From: Alloascoidea africana
Lineage: Eukaryota > Ascomycota > Alloascoideomycetes > Alloascoideales > Alloascoideaceae
Direction: 5' to 3'
Assembly: GCA_030581615.1 (NCBI GenBank)
Contig: JAKTTT010000070.1
Coordinates: 1-64,000, forward strand
DNA: 64,000 nt
How positions within the stretch are numbered: the stretch's first letter is position 1; each line of letters opens with the position of its first letter. Below the pieces are notes generated by a model. The model was not told the DNA's origin, searched no databases, and saw nothing but the letters and a program-made list of their open reading frames with translations. This document shows positions 42,772 to 53,127 of this stretch, one piece after another. A program made the translations under genes and the position numbers.

Positions 42772-44821
42772 TTCTGTTCAGATTCGTGAAGAGGGAGGGT
42801 GAAAGATTCTGGGTGGCCAAATATACGTCAAAGCTGCTTCTGAGTGTGTCAAGTACCGTGGATTGATGTGTTTAGGAAGAAAGCTCTGGCAAAGTGGTGT
42901 TCCAGCAGTGTGATGATGTGATGAATGTAACAGATCCTCCCAGTGCTTTGAGTTTCATGGCCAGAAGCAGGAGCCCAGAACGGAACCTGCCAGCGTACCG
43001 GTCCTTCAACGGTCCTGGGCCTGTGCTCGGCACTCCGGGGACTGGAGTGGTATAGTTTGATCTACAGTTGTTGACTTGTCTGGACCACACTGTTCACAGG
43101 ATGTACGCTGGCTGGCTATAGAGCTCTTCAAGAGTAGATGAAAACGGCAGAAGCTTAGAACAAGACATAAAGAAGATAATGCCCAAAGCAATAAAATCAA
43201 GAGGTTCAAACAGATAACACCTTTATCCGATATTGTATCTTTTTTTTATGTATTCACGGGCCAAACCTCAAGAGATGTTGGCAAAGTCCCAATTCTCAGG
43301 AAAGATATAGCTGGACACAAAATGTCTTCTCAGACCTCGAAACCACTTTCTAGGTCTCAACACAATTGTTGTCTGGCACAAGTCTGTATGATTGCAAGTT
43401 CAGGAAACACTTTCTCCCTGACAATCTGTGTTCCTACCACAAAGTCTCAGAGCGTCTACTGTGGAAGAGCAGGAGTAATCACACACACTCCATGAAAGGC
43501 CAACTGGCAGTCAGAAACTATTCAAACTTGTAGAATTTCACACGAGGCAGACATGGAATACACAAATTATTACAGTTACAACTTCTAAGAGACCAGCTAC
43601 TTTAGACACCCAACAACACCAGCCACATACCAGTCTGGAGATTGGTCTCTTCACTGTAAGGGAAACAGGTCTTTATAACTTTTCCTTGGAAAATTTAATA
43701 ATAATATGTAAGTGAAAAATATGATAACAGTAACTAGCAACAAACCCTTTTTTGTGCTCGAGTTGAGCCATAGTCCCTAAGCGCTTCCCTTTGTTCTGAA
43801 GTAACCTTAAGTAAATAGGCTGGTTCAATCTCTAGATTTCTCAAGCAGTTGCCAGATTGTAGCAGCCATATAACGCTTTGTGTAATACACGTTTTCCCTT
43901 GGTTAACGAAATTCTATGGGTTCAGTTACTGCATTTTCCTTTAACCTGACGAAACGCAAGGTCTAGGGTAAATCTTGAGCATTCCCACACGGGTTCGGCT
44001 TTGTAGGCAAGTATTATTCAGTAAAACATACCAGTCTCTGGAACTCCAGGAACACCTTACAATTATATGCTTCTTAGAATCATTTTTTCCCTAAAAGACA
44101 CCATCTCAGGTTCTATTTGTAAAACAGGACTCACATAAAGAAGAGTTAAACAAACTTTGTTTGTCACACACCATCGATAGCCGTATCTAGAGTAACGTTC
44201 ATAGATAACAAATATCCAGCAAAAGCATATTGCCCACACCACACTCTTCTTCGGGGTGAATAAAGGTCCAACCTTAACTGCCGTTTGTGAGTAAACAAAC
44301 GCACAGGCGCACTTCCAGCTCGGGGGGTCTTGCTGTGCCTGGCATTAACGTTCCTGAGACTGCGCCAGAAATCTTTCAACGGCCGGGAGACAATAAACAG
44401 GATTATGCACATGTCTTTTCTTGTCCTTGCTGTGTCAAATATTCGAACCTGACCTTCGAGCGGGCCATATTATTTCCGGGGGAGGAAGGGTTCCAAGGGA
44501 AGGCAAGCCAGGGGCAACTTGGTATGAAGTAGCAGCACGAACACGCAATGATCATCGGCGTCTTTCACCGACGGGAAAACGTGCCCATTAAAATTTCCTT
44601 TTGCGCGTCCGATTTTCTCTCAGACAATGCCAGAAAAAAAAAGTTTTTGAGTTAAGTTTCTATCTCGATTGAAGAAAGAGGCAGTTTCGCTAAAGTTGAC
44701 ATAGCATGTATGGAGGCGGGGGAGCTGTTTTATCGTGATTCCCCTAGAGTATAAATACCCAGACATCCTCCGGTTTTGTACCTTTCCCTAGACATTCATC
44801 GGTCAATCGGATTTCGTTCAC
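42772..44821. other. 2 kb intergenic region, divergent promoters of regulator E and the UBC6-like gene
   Basis: No gene is supported. Minus-strand frames of up to 82 codons lack conserved motifs. The stretch 42970-43060 is GC-rich with CGG triplets but without a CGGnnnTAnCGG match. CCCCT at 44741-44745 matches the stress-response element core near the UBC6-like start. Confidence 0.4.
44750..44757 (+). promoter_or_regulatory. TATA box of the UBC6-like gene
   Basis: TATAAATA 65-72 bp upstream of the ATG at 44822, with a CCCCT core just before it. Confidence 0.6.
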
Positions 44822-45622
44822 ATGGCAGGTCTTCAGGCAATTCAAAGGCTAGTCAGAGACTACAAGTACATGGCGGAGCACCCTTCGCCATGGCTCATCG
44901 CTCACCCCACTGAATCCAACATGTTTGAATGGCATTTTGTCTTTATTGGCAAAGAGGACACTCATTACAAAGGGGGTCAATACCATGGCAAGATTATGTT
45001 CCCCCAGGAGTACCCCAATGAAATGCCTTTGGTTTCCTTCTACACGCCAAATGGACGATTCGAAACGAATTCATCTATCTGCTTTCGTTTCGCCAACGAC
45101 AAGTACTGGGGGGACGACCTCAGTGTAAACGCTGTTCTATTGGGGGTAGTGACCTTCATGACAACCTCAGAAGATACAACTAGAGGTGCTTTATTTTGCT
45201 CCGAGCAGGCAAGACAAGGGCTAGCCAAGAATTCCAAAGCCTTCAATAATACGAACAAGATATTTGTAAAAGAGTTTCCCGACCTTGCCAAGAGAAATAA
45301 GGAAGAATTGGAAAACAAGGCTCAGGGCGCAGAGCTTCTTCCACTAGCTGTCACAGAAGAGGAGAATACCCCAAAGGTTCAAACACAACCAGCCAAAAAA
45401 AGTAAACGTACGAAGAAAGCTAGAAAGACACAACCTAGACCGGAAGGGCAAGAAGTAGAAGCTGAAGAGGCTGGACCCGTCCAAGAACAAGCTGTAGAGG
45501 CTGAAGCAGCCGAGGCCGAAGCCCCAGGCGATAACCAAGGACAAGAAGTAGCTGAACAGAAAACCGCTCTGAGAAAGATGTTCTCCAAGATGAAGATAAA
45601 TATTGGCAAGAAAGCCAAATAA
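44822..45622 (+). CDS. UBC6-like E2 protein without a membrane anchor
   Basis: E2 ubiquitin-conjugating fold of the Ubc6 clade, 266 aa. The core (residues 5-125) shows NMFEWHFVFIG, HYKGGQYHGKIMFPQEYP, YTPNGRFETNSSIC with the position-equivalent cysteine, and LGVVTFMTTSEDTTRGA. Two things differ from Ubc6. The HPDTW segment after the cysteine is replaced by CFRFANDKYWGDDLSV, about two residues shorter. The C-terminal transmembrane anchor is absent: the tail is Glu/Ala-rich (about residues 180-245) and ends in a basic stretch (RKMFSKMKINIGKKAK). It is therefore probably a soluble paralogue of the ERAD enzyme. Catalytic activity is plausible but uncertain. No intron is needed. Confidence 0.85.
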   Translation: MAGLQAIQRLVRDYKYMAEHPSPWLIAHPTESNMFEWHFVFIGKEDTHYKGGQYHGKIMFPQEYPNEMPLVSFYTPNGRFETNSSICFRFANDKYWGDDLSVNAVLLGVVTFMTTSEDTTRGALFCSEQARQGLAKNSKAFNNTNKIFVKEFPDLAKRNKEELENKAQGAELLPLAVTEEENTPKVQTQPAKKSKRTKKARKTQPRPEGQEVEAEEAGPVQEQAVEAEAAEAEAPGDNQGQEVAEQKTALRKMFSKMKINIGKKAK

Positions 45623-46684
45623 GAGAATGGGCATAAGCCTACGGCGGTTTTTCCCTTATATTCATTTTTTCATTTTTGGTACTTTGCTTGCATTCTAAAC
45701 TCATGATTGTTTTTCTGTTTTCTTATTCTGTTTGTGTATAATCTTTTATAGTTCTATTAATCTAACATGCTCATACTTGCTAGAACCTTGCTCTTGGTAA
45801 ACTGTCTTTTGTAGTGTGGTTGCAGGAGAAATGAGGAACCAGTTTGATGCTGGTTTGCCTATTTTTTAAAAGTTTTTATACAAACGAAAATGAAAAGGAA
45901 AAGGAAAAGGAAAAGGAAAAGACAGAGGTTTAGCGCGATTAAAAAAGCTTCAAAAGCAATGGCTCAACTTGAAGACAAAAAAAACGGTTTAATTGAAGAT
46001 ACTGTCTATACTAATACCGGGAAAACGTTTTTCGCTTTTAAGAGATTAAGTTCACTTTTGACAGTCTTTTCATTTTTTACTTAGGAATACAGATTAGATT
46101 CTAGCTTACAGGCAGAACGCCATATTCGCCTCTCTATCATCACAATTATGTTCTCATGTTCTGGTTTTGCCACATTCTAATCCAATAAATTCTCATCAGG
46201 ACTGGGATTAAAATTATATTTGCAATCACCTTTGTTTTATTCTTTTGCCGCTTTCCTTCGTCAATCTAATGCGCATTATGTTTTTTACCGAAATTGGATA
46301 TCCTATAAAAAAACATTTGCCGATTTCATCCACTACACGTGTCCGCCACAAATACATCGGGTTATTGCCCTCTAAAGAGTCGTGGCGATTTTTGTATTAT
46401 GTTCACAACGGATTCCAAAAGAAAAAAAGAGTCCACAGAGAGAGTAGTTTAGCGGGATGAAGATGACCAGATTGATAACAACAGATAGAGGCCAGACATC
46501 TCGGATCATCTCTACATTCAAAAAATTAAACAGATGCAATAATTTAATTTTTTATTCCACAAATGAGAAACAAGTTTCTTATAAATTTTACTCTTATTCT
46601 TTTCTATTTTCATATTTGGAGGCCTATCTTCTTATTAAGAAGGTATTGGAATAGAAACCTGCGAAAATTTTCAAATTTTAAGTT
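45623..46684. other. intergenic region upstream of the tRNA
   Basis: A/T-rich region with no supported gene. It includes a GGAAAA microsatellite at 45892-45921. Small frames (to 71 codons) look random. Confidence 0.35.
45892..45921 (+). repeat. hexanucleotide purine microsatellite (GAAAAG)n
   Basis: About five tandem copies of a 6-base all-purine unit in non-coding DNA. Confidence 0.85.
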
Positions 46685-46766
46685 GGTTGTGTAGTGTAAT
46701 GGCTATCACTTCAGATTTTGATTAACAAGTTTTCTGACAATCCCGGTTCGATCCCGGGCACGACCT
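46685..46766 (+). tRNA. tRNA-Gln(UUG) with a 10-nt intron
   Basis: The cloverleaf is complete: acceptor GGTTGTG with CACGACC, D arm GTG...CAC, anticodon stem TCAGA with TCTGA, and T arm CCCGG TTCGATC CCGGG. The anticodon TTG sits at 46718-46720. The intron is 46722-46731, at the canonical place one base 3' of the anticodon. It contains CAA, able to pair with the anticodon as eukaryotic pre-tRNA introns do. A and B boxes (TAGTGTAATGG and GGTTCGATCC) and a T run at 46766-46769 for RNA polymerase III termination are present. The body closely matches yeast tRNA-Gln(UUG), which has no intron in S. cerevisiae. Confidence 0.95.
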
Positions 46767-48846
46767 TTTGTTTTTGCCAAAAATACAAGTAACGTAGACA
46801 ATGCTAGTCGCTCTTTTGATTTTTATTCCAAGCATATTACGAGGGTTGAATTTGATATTTATGCCCAGTACCAGGACCAGGTACATCAGGTCTAACCAAG
46901 TTGCATATTTGCAATGTATAGAATACTTTTTGCCAGCTTCCCCCTTGCATCATAAAATCCCCATCACATTTTGTGCTCAATTCACTTATTTGCTTTATCT
47001 TGAAACGTCGGATGGATATGTAGTTTCAACAAATGAATCAAAAAACTTGGATTCAAAGTATGTTCACCTACATTAAAGCATTGACAAACGAGAGTTTCAA
47101 ATCAGCGCTATCTTCATTGTTTAACTAAGGAATTACACATTAATGCTCTTCACTTGTTGTGCTTTCGTCCTTTGTCTAGCTACTGATTTTGAGAGATTTG
47201 ACATCTGCAGAGAAGACAGCTTTGCTGCATAAGACGGTTGTATTGATTCGTAGATGGAGAAACGATCGAGACACACGGAAAACAGAACAAAACCAAGGAA
47301 AGCAAACAGAATCAGAAAAACTCCTCCCCGGTCCCCTGAGATCTCAGAGAACCAGTAGCTTTTATATTCGTCTAGAAACAAAAGCTACTATGTTTGAGAT
47401 TACTGACACGCCTGTAATCGCGGACAAAGTTATTCATCTCGGTCTTGGCCTAATTTTGAGTGGCATAAGTTTGATGGATCACAAACACAATATATGACAA
47501 CTCCACTTGGCTAGGACTACGAAATGGAGTTTGGTTATTGTGTGCAAATAGAAGAAAAACGATTCATATTCGTTCCATAGATAATAAACTCCATCACAAG
47601 ATATACTGAAGTAGTAGATATTTGGTCACCTCATTGAGAGAATGCTAAACAAGATATATAGTGATGGCTTGTCTTCTGTAACAATCAAATAATCCTATGC
47701 GTTGGCGTTAAACCTCGGGTATACCTGAAAAAGTGCTAATCAATCTAAATAGATTCGCCTATAAAAGTAGTAAGCAATCGCCCCCTATATCTCATAAGTA
47801 ATCAACAATTGTCTTCTTTTTTTACCACTGAGTTCTCTTATGCCAGGGCTAAGCCCTGGCATTTCATTTTGTTAGAAGCAAATTAGGTTACCCGCACAAC
47901 ACTTGAACTTTTAACCGAGAATTCAAGTCTACACTCCACCATCCTTTTCCTTGTTCATGGGCATTGGAATGGGTATGTTGATTTTTGGTTTTTACAATTA
48001 CAGCAATTGTTGAAAATACGGATAGGCTATGCTATTGTTCAAAATGATGTTATAATTTGCGGTTGAGTTCATATCAGAGTCGGGACATGCCTAGTTCCAA
48101 TATGGCCTGTATGGGAAATGAAAGCAACACATCTTTGTCTGAATGAATGAAGGAAACAGCAGAAAGCTTTCCCTTTTCAATTCATTGCAACATATTGAAG
48201 GGCCATGTTACTAATAATTTTTCCAATTATCAGATTAAAGCAAACTTTGGAAATTGGATTAATCTCTCGCTGGCTCGAGAAATGGTATGTCAATAAATTT
48301 TTACAGCCATTATTGGATGAGGGGATTATCATGATGAAAAACATTATCTGCTACTTTTATTGAAGTTCATAATGAAAACTTTCTAATTATCACCAAGATC
48401 GCTGATGATTTTTCCCTCACTCTCTATCATATCTGTACTCTGTTCACTCTAAGTGAATTTAATCATGGTTACTAACTGGATTGTCTTATGACTAAAGTAT
48501 CAATTACTTTGCTTTTAAACTAAATAATCGAAATAAAATATACTGTTTTATCCTCCAAATTGCTCTGTAATCTTCTCGTAGCATTCTTTATAAGATTAGT
48601 TGGAAAACAAGTTCCCTTTTGTCTGACAAGCCACGAATCGTATTTCTCCCGAATAAACATCTATCCATAGAAGGTATTACTATATTTTTCAAGTAAAAGT
48701 AAAAGCCAAAGCTTCCAAGTTTCTATTCAAGACACAATCAGATGACCACGTGACTTCAATACATTGTGAGATAGCACACATTTCTGTTTCTCTGTCTGGA
48801 CATCAAGGCAAGAGCACTTTCCAGTAGAACTTCATAAAGAAACGTC
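46767..48846. other. 2.1 kb gene-poor region
   Basis: A/T-rich. The only suggestive frame is minus strand 47381-47133, a possible single-membrane-span segment followed by a basic tail, but it has no ATG and would need an unseen first exon. A strong hairpin lies at 47840-47862. A short TG...CA-bounded segment with a TATAAAAG near 47676-47807 was considered as an LTR but is not supported. Confidence 0.35.
47840..47862. other. perfect inverted repeat, 10-bp arms, 3-nt loop
   Basis: ATGCCAGGGC, loop TAA, then its exact complement. It is GC-rich in an A/T-rich surround and preceded by a T run at about 47815-47823. Function unknown; it could fold as an RNA hairpin. Confidence 0.8.
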
Positions 48847-49246
48847 ATGTCTCGATTAGCACAGTCTGAAGATGAGGTATGGAATTTGGGTGGTATATGC
48901 CAGGGATCTCTAGGTCTGCTTAGTCTTGGCCTTTTGTACTTGCTAGTTTTCTGAAGTTCATTCATATCTAACCACAAACGGGACATTATAGCACAACCAG
49001 CGGCTAGAACAACTGGCTTCAAAGCTATCTACACTTAGGTCGGTGACGAACGACATTCATCAGCAGGCACAGGATAGTGCTGTTATAGACAGCCTATCTA
49101 ACTCCATGACGGGGCTGTTCAGCTCGCTCAAGAGGTCGTCAAGTCATCTGGCCCGTTCTATCCAGGCTGGACATCCGCTATGGCGGACCGTGGGCCTTGC
49201 ACTGATTTTGTTTTTTGTCTTTTATACTTTGTGGAAGTTTATATGA
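48847..49246 (+). CDS. SFT1: Golgi v-SNARE-like protein Sft1 (2 exons)
   Basis: Intra-Golgi SNARE for retrograde traffic between Golgi cisternae. Exons 48847-48876 (10 codons) and 48992-49246 give 94 aa (yeast Sft1 97). The 115-nt intron starts GTATGG, has a TCTAACC branch and ends TATAG. The joined protein reads MSRLAQSEDE then HNQRLEQLASKLSTLRSV, followed by SNARE heptads to SIQAGHPLWR and the C-terminal anchor VGLALILFFVFYTLWKF, nearly the same as the yeast tail. The hydrophobic tail ends at the stop, as expected of a tail-anchored SNARE. Bet1 is the nearest alternative, but the tail and GLFSSLKRSSS favour Sft1. Confidence 0.92.
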
Positions 49247-49910
49247 GTTTGCTTTGTATACGACCTGATAGCATTGTGGGATAATACTGGAGGAGAGAAA
49301 CCACAGCCTAATTGATATTTTCCATTTATCCATTTGAACAGCAATCCGCATGTAGTTCCAATGTCCCATTCACTAGTCTCTCTGTCTCTCTGTCTCTCTG
49401 TCTCTCTTCCTGGGTTTCCAGGGCTGAAACCTTGGATGTGTCCCCAAAGCCCCGAATGCCCAACATTTCTGGATGTCTGCGTGCCACGGCCAGGGCGGCT
49501 GCCCAGGCCAGTTGCAAACAGCACACTCTTCGGAGCGCACGGACTCGACGAACGCCCAGGCGGCCTCCAAGAAGCCCAGTCCCGGCCCCCGGCCCCCAGC
49601 CCCAGACTCCAGCCCAGTCCGAGACCTTGGCTCGTGCTGGGATGGCGAGCACGCGGTTGCTCGGATGGACACAAACACCGTTTGGCGCGTAGCTCGGGCC
49701 CGTTTGTTCCCCATTTTGTTTGTCCTGCACTAGCCGGTTTTCTCACGCACACCCTTCATTTTCCTTCTTTTCTACCGCAACTCCAGTTCTTTTCTCTTCT
49801 CTTCTCTTCTTCAACTTGTCCATTTTTTCTGAAAAACCAGGAAGTTCACCCATAACCCTAATAATACCACTAATAATAATTATTTCAAGAATAATAGTAA
49901 CTTCTCTGTG
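49247..49910. other. ceramide synthase promoter with a pyrimidine microsatellite
   Basis: Contains a TCTGTCTC repeat (49377-49409), then a GC-rich stretch to about 49690 open in several frames on both strands with no conserved motif, and a TTCTC-rich leader near 49790-49810. Treated as promoter and leader. Confidence 0.4.
49377..49409 (+). repeat. TCTGTCTC microsatellite
   Basis: About four tandem 8-base pyrimidine-rich units with a G every eighth base, upstream of the ceramide synthase gene. Confidence 0.9.
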
Positions 49911-51197
49911 ATGTCCAGCTCAACCTCCACAGCCAGGTCGAGCTCCCGCTCCGGCTCCGTTCGAAGAAGGTCCTCTGTCGGACAGATAAATCTCGGAGAT
50001 AACTCTGTCCCGGCTCTCTCGACGATGAAAACCTCTGAAAGCCAGACACGAGCGAGCAAATCTCGAGTCAGATCACTGAGTGTTACGGTCAAGAGCTCTG
50101 GCGATCTGGTCAGCAGAATTTGGACAGCTTTTCGAGAGCTTGCCTACAGACAGACTTGGATCATTCCTTTGCTCATTCTACTCTCATTTGTTGCGCTTTT
50201 CTATCTGTCCAGTGATCACTCACCTTCCAACCCTCTTTACAAATTCATCTTCCTCTCGTACGAAATTCCAAATACAAACCCAGTTCTATATGGCAAGGGC
50301 CTTAATGATCTCTACTTTGTGGCCTTTTACATGGTGTTTTTCACCTTTTACCGCGAGTTTTGGATGCAGTGTGTGCTATATCCTCTGGCGGGATACTTTG
50401 GAATCAAAAAAGAAGGCAAGATCAAGAGGTTTATGGAACAGACCTATTCAATCGTTTACTACGGGGTTTCCTCTCCTTACGGCTTGTACATTCTATACCA
50501 TACCCCCATGTGGTTTTTTGAAACGAGACCCTTTTATGAAGCCTACCCCCACAAACAGCACGAGTACCACTTTAAGCAATATTACCTCTTGCAAGCGGCC
50601 TTCTGGGCTCAACAATCTGTTGTGTTGATGCTTCAGCTGGAAAAACCGAGAAAAGATTTCAAAGAGTTGGTTTTCCATCATATTGTGACCATCGCTTTGA
50701 TCTTCTGCTCTTACAGGTTCCACTTCACCTGGATCGGCCTAGAGGTTTACATCACCATGGATGTTTCCGATTTTTTTCTCGCCACTTCTAAAGCCCTAAA
50801 CTACATTGACAGCAGGTTTATCGAACCCTTTTTCGCGGCGTTTGTAAGTGTGTGGATATACACAAGACACTACCTCAACCTCAAGATATTGTGGTCTGTT
50901 TTGACCGAATTCCGCACCGTTGGACCTTATGAGCTCGATTGGGAAATGGAACAGTACAAATGTTGGATTTCCCAGACTATTACATTTGCGCTTATCCTTG
51001 CACTTCAATTGGTCAACGCCTACTGGTTATTTTTAATCCTGAGAATCGCCTACAGAATTGTACGTAGCGGCGAAAAGAGAGATGACAGAAGTGATGATGA
51101 AGACGAGGAAGAAGAGTATGATGACGATGATGACGAAGGCACGCAGATAGGAAGTGATGTGAACAGTGACACCGATCCTGATCTCAGCAAAAAATGA
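49911..51197 (+). CDS. LAG1: ceramide synthase, Lag1/Lac1 family
   Basis: N-acylates sphingoid bases with very-long-chain acyl-CoA in the ER membrane, 428 aa (yeast Lag1 411). The TLC domain carries the Lag motif FHHIVTIALIFCSYRFH with catalytic His256 and His257, then GLEVYITMDVSDFFLATSKA. Several membrane spans are visible (WIIPLLILLSFVALFYL, FVAFYMVFFTFYREF, ITFALILALQLVNAYWLF). The N-terminus is a Ser/Arg-rich cytosolic segment and the C-terminus is very acidic, like the yeast tail that is phosphorylated by casein kinase 2. ATG 49911 was chosen because the codon before it is GTG. No intron is needed. Lag1 and Lac1 cannot be told apart here. Confidence 0.95.
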   Translation: MSSSTSTARSSSRSGSVRRRSSVGQINLGDNSVPALSTMKTSESQTRASKSRVRSLSVTVKSSGDLVSRIWTAFRELAYRQTWIIPLLILLSFVALFYLSSDHSPSNPLYKFIFLSYEIPNTNPVLYGKGLNDLYFVAFYMVFFTFYREFWMQCVLYPLAGYFGIKKEGKIKRFMEQTYSIVYYGVSSPYGLYILYHTPMWFFETRPFYEAYPHKQHEYHFKQYYLLQAAFWAQQSVVLMLQLEKPRKDFKELVFHHIVTIALIFCSYRFHFTWIGLEVYITMDVSDFFLATSKALNYIDSRFIEPFFAAFVSVWIYTRHYLNLKILWSVLTEFRTVGPYELDWEMEQYKCWISQTITFALILALQLVNAYWLFLILRIAYRIVRSGEKRDDRSDDEDEEEEYDDDDDEGTQIGSDVNSDTDPDLSKK

Positions 51198-52039
51198 GAA
51201 TGACAACTCCTGAATTCAACCTTTACGATAAGGAGATAATAGTATAATAGTAGAGTCTATAGTATAGTATATTGGCTTAGTGGGTTTTGTACTGTGAGTA
51301 TAGTTTTAATAATGGGTTCACCCCCCGAGAGCTTTATCAGCTTCAACTTACCCAGATGCGTCTCAGAACATGGGTATTTGGATACACATACAATACTTCC
51401 ATGCTGGTGGTCTTCTACAGAATGAATGGATCTTAAGTAAATAGCTCAGTATTGAGTTCGTCTTTTCAATTGGCCATTATGTGATAAATGCCCTTTAACC
51501 GAAATCAAATTTTCAAAATGTCGTTGCTCTCTAATGGTCCCTGTTGTACTGCCCTGCATGTGCTTACCTCTTCTTGCCAATGATGATATCATAACTCTTG
51601 TTACATTAGCGAAATATCTAAAGTCTTGCATGGATATTTATCTAGAATACCTCCAACCTTTGCTTCTGAGCTGAGATTTTTTAGTGTCTCCACTCCTTAA
51701 GAAAGTTGATAACGTTATTGACACTTGCATGTATTTGTTGTTTACCGATTCGTCCGGTTTATTATTTCGATCTGGCTACCGGAGAATACCAGCAATTTAG
51801 AACAACTGGATCATCTTGCAATATCTTCGAACTATCATGTTGTCGGTCGATTTAAATCTTCAGATTCAGTTAGTTGCCTTTTAAGTAACCAATAGCTTCA
51901 ATTGCTCCCGTTCTATTACACACCGCGTTCGGCAAGAAGATGGGCTATATCTTCCACGTCCGCCGCCTTCCGCAGTAAAAAACCTCGATGTTTCAGATTA
52001 AGAATGCTCTTGATGGCCATCTCCCCCTCTTACTTTGAT

Positions 52040-52190
52040 AATTTTGAACTCAGTGATGCAGAATCTTGTAACCGTTCAAGTGCTGGTTTTCCTTGATTGT
52101 ATGGAGGGCAAGCAAAAGTTTATGTTCTTTCAAGTCGTCAGCGCCATTGCGCTATTGAGGGAAACAGGCACGCATCTGACAGTATCAAGC
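52040..52190 (+). mobile_element. decayed Ty1/copia RNase H fragment (fossil)
   Basis: Two adjacent short frames together resemble the Ty1/copia RNase H signature in the right order: an SDAE start, NRSSAGF (like RrStsGy), a GG pair, and SSRQRHCAIEG (like SSrkQ..vAls..EaE). The element is clearly broken and old, with no recognisable LTRs, integrase or polymerase around it. Ends are approximate. Confidence 0.35.
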
Positions 52191-53113
52191 ATAGATGGAG
52201 TCTAATTTGCACGAAAGGGTGTAGCTTTCAGGAACAGAGCTTACGGTCTTATCTAAGTATATGTAGGCGAAACGAAGGCGGTTACAAGAATCTAAGACTC
52301 ATAATGTAAAATAGCTTGGCAACGTATTGGTTGAAAACTATCTGGTCTGCCTGGAAAGACGCGACTCAAGGTCTGATAAGGGTCCTTCAGAATGACCTAA
52401 AACAGATTGATGGCAGTGTAGCACTTTTACTAAAGATTGGCACAAAGTAGAAAACTAGCAAATAACTTACGAGATTTTACAGGTATTTTTCCCAATCCTT
52501 TTATAAACCACTGTTCTGAGAGGCTGTTGAAACGTAGTTATTGGAGAAAATGTGAGGGTCCAACCAGGTTTCGTAAAACTGGTAAGCATTTCAAAGAAAT
52601 CACGCTCAAAAAACTCAATTAGTGATTGAAGAAGAACGTGCTTGGGTAATGCTCATTTTGCAATGTTCGTGGATCAACGACATGGGTTTTTCTTTGAGTT
52701 TTTTGGGAGAGGCAATGTTCAGGAACCTCATCAATTAGAGCTATTGGGGTGGGCTGATAAGCGCCGACAATTCAAGGATGTTTGAAAAGGGGCACTGAAC
52801 TATTCTGGATGATAGAAATTGACCTAGAAGTGTAGGAAAATAGAACGTCCATGCTTGAGCCGCTCATAATAGACCTTTCCTGTATTACAAAACGGTCTGG
52901 GGTACACATGAAGATTTTACAAAGTCAGGAAATTCCTCTTGAGGTATTTGGGGTGAGGCGTTGTTTATTTACCTTTTGGCGGTTTTGTCTTGTTATTTTC
53001 TCAAAAATGCAAAAGTTTCCAAGAAGAGATAACCCAAGAAGAAGATAAAAAAAGGCATGATAATTACCTGAGAAAAGCCATTTGATCTCCTACATTATTA
53101 ATTCTCAACAGCA

Positions 53114-53127
53114 TGTGTGTGTGTGTG
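53114..53127. repeat. short GT microsatellite
   Basis: Seven TG units. Confidence 0.9.

Noticed and set aside
43006-43209. Minus-strand frame with a signal-peptide-like start
   Set aside because: The first codon is TTG and no ATG or upstream exon was found.
44430-44465. Minus-strand GGTTCGAAT resembling a tRNA B box
   Set aside because: The flanking bases do not form a T stem and no acceptor or anticodon arm is present.
47676-47807. Segment bounded by TGTAACA and TCAACA with a TATAAAAG, considered as a short solo LTR
   Set aside because: Too short for known yeast LTRs, no target-site duplication recognised and no second copy in the window.
49334-49855. A 173-codon plus-strand frame before the ceramide synthase gene
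   Set aside because: It begins in the TCTGTCTC microsatellite, is open in several frames at once, and has no conserved domain.
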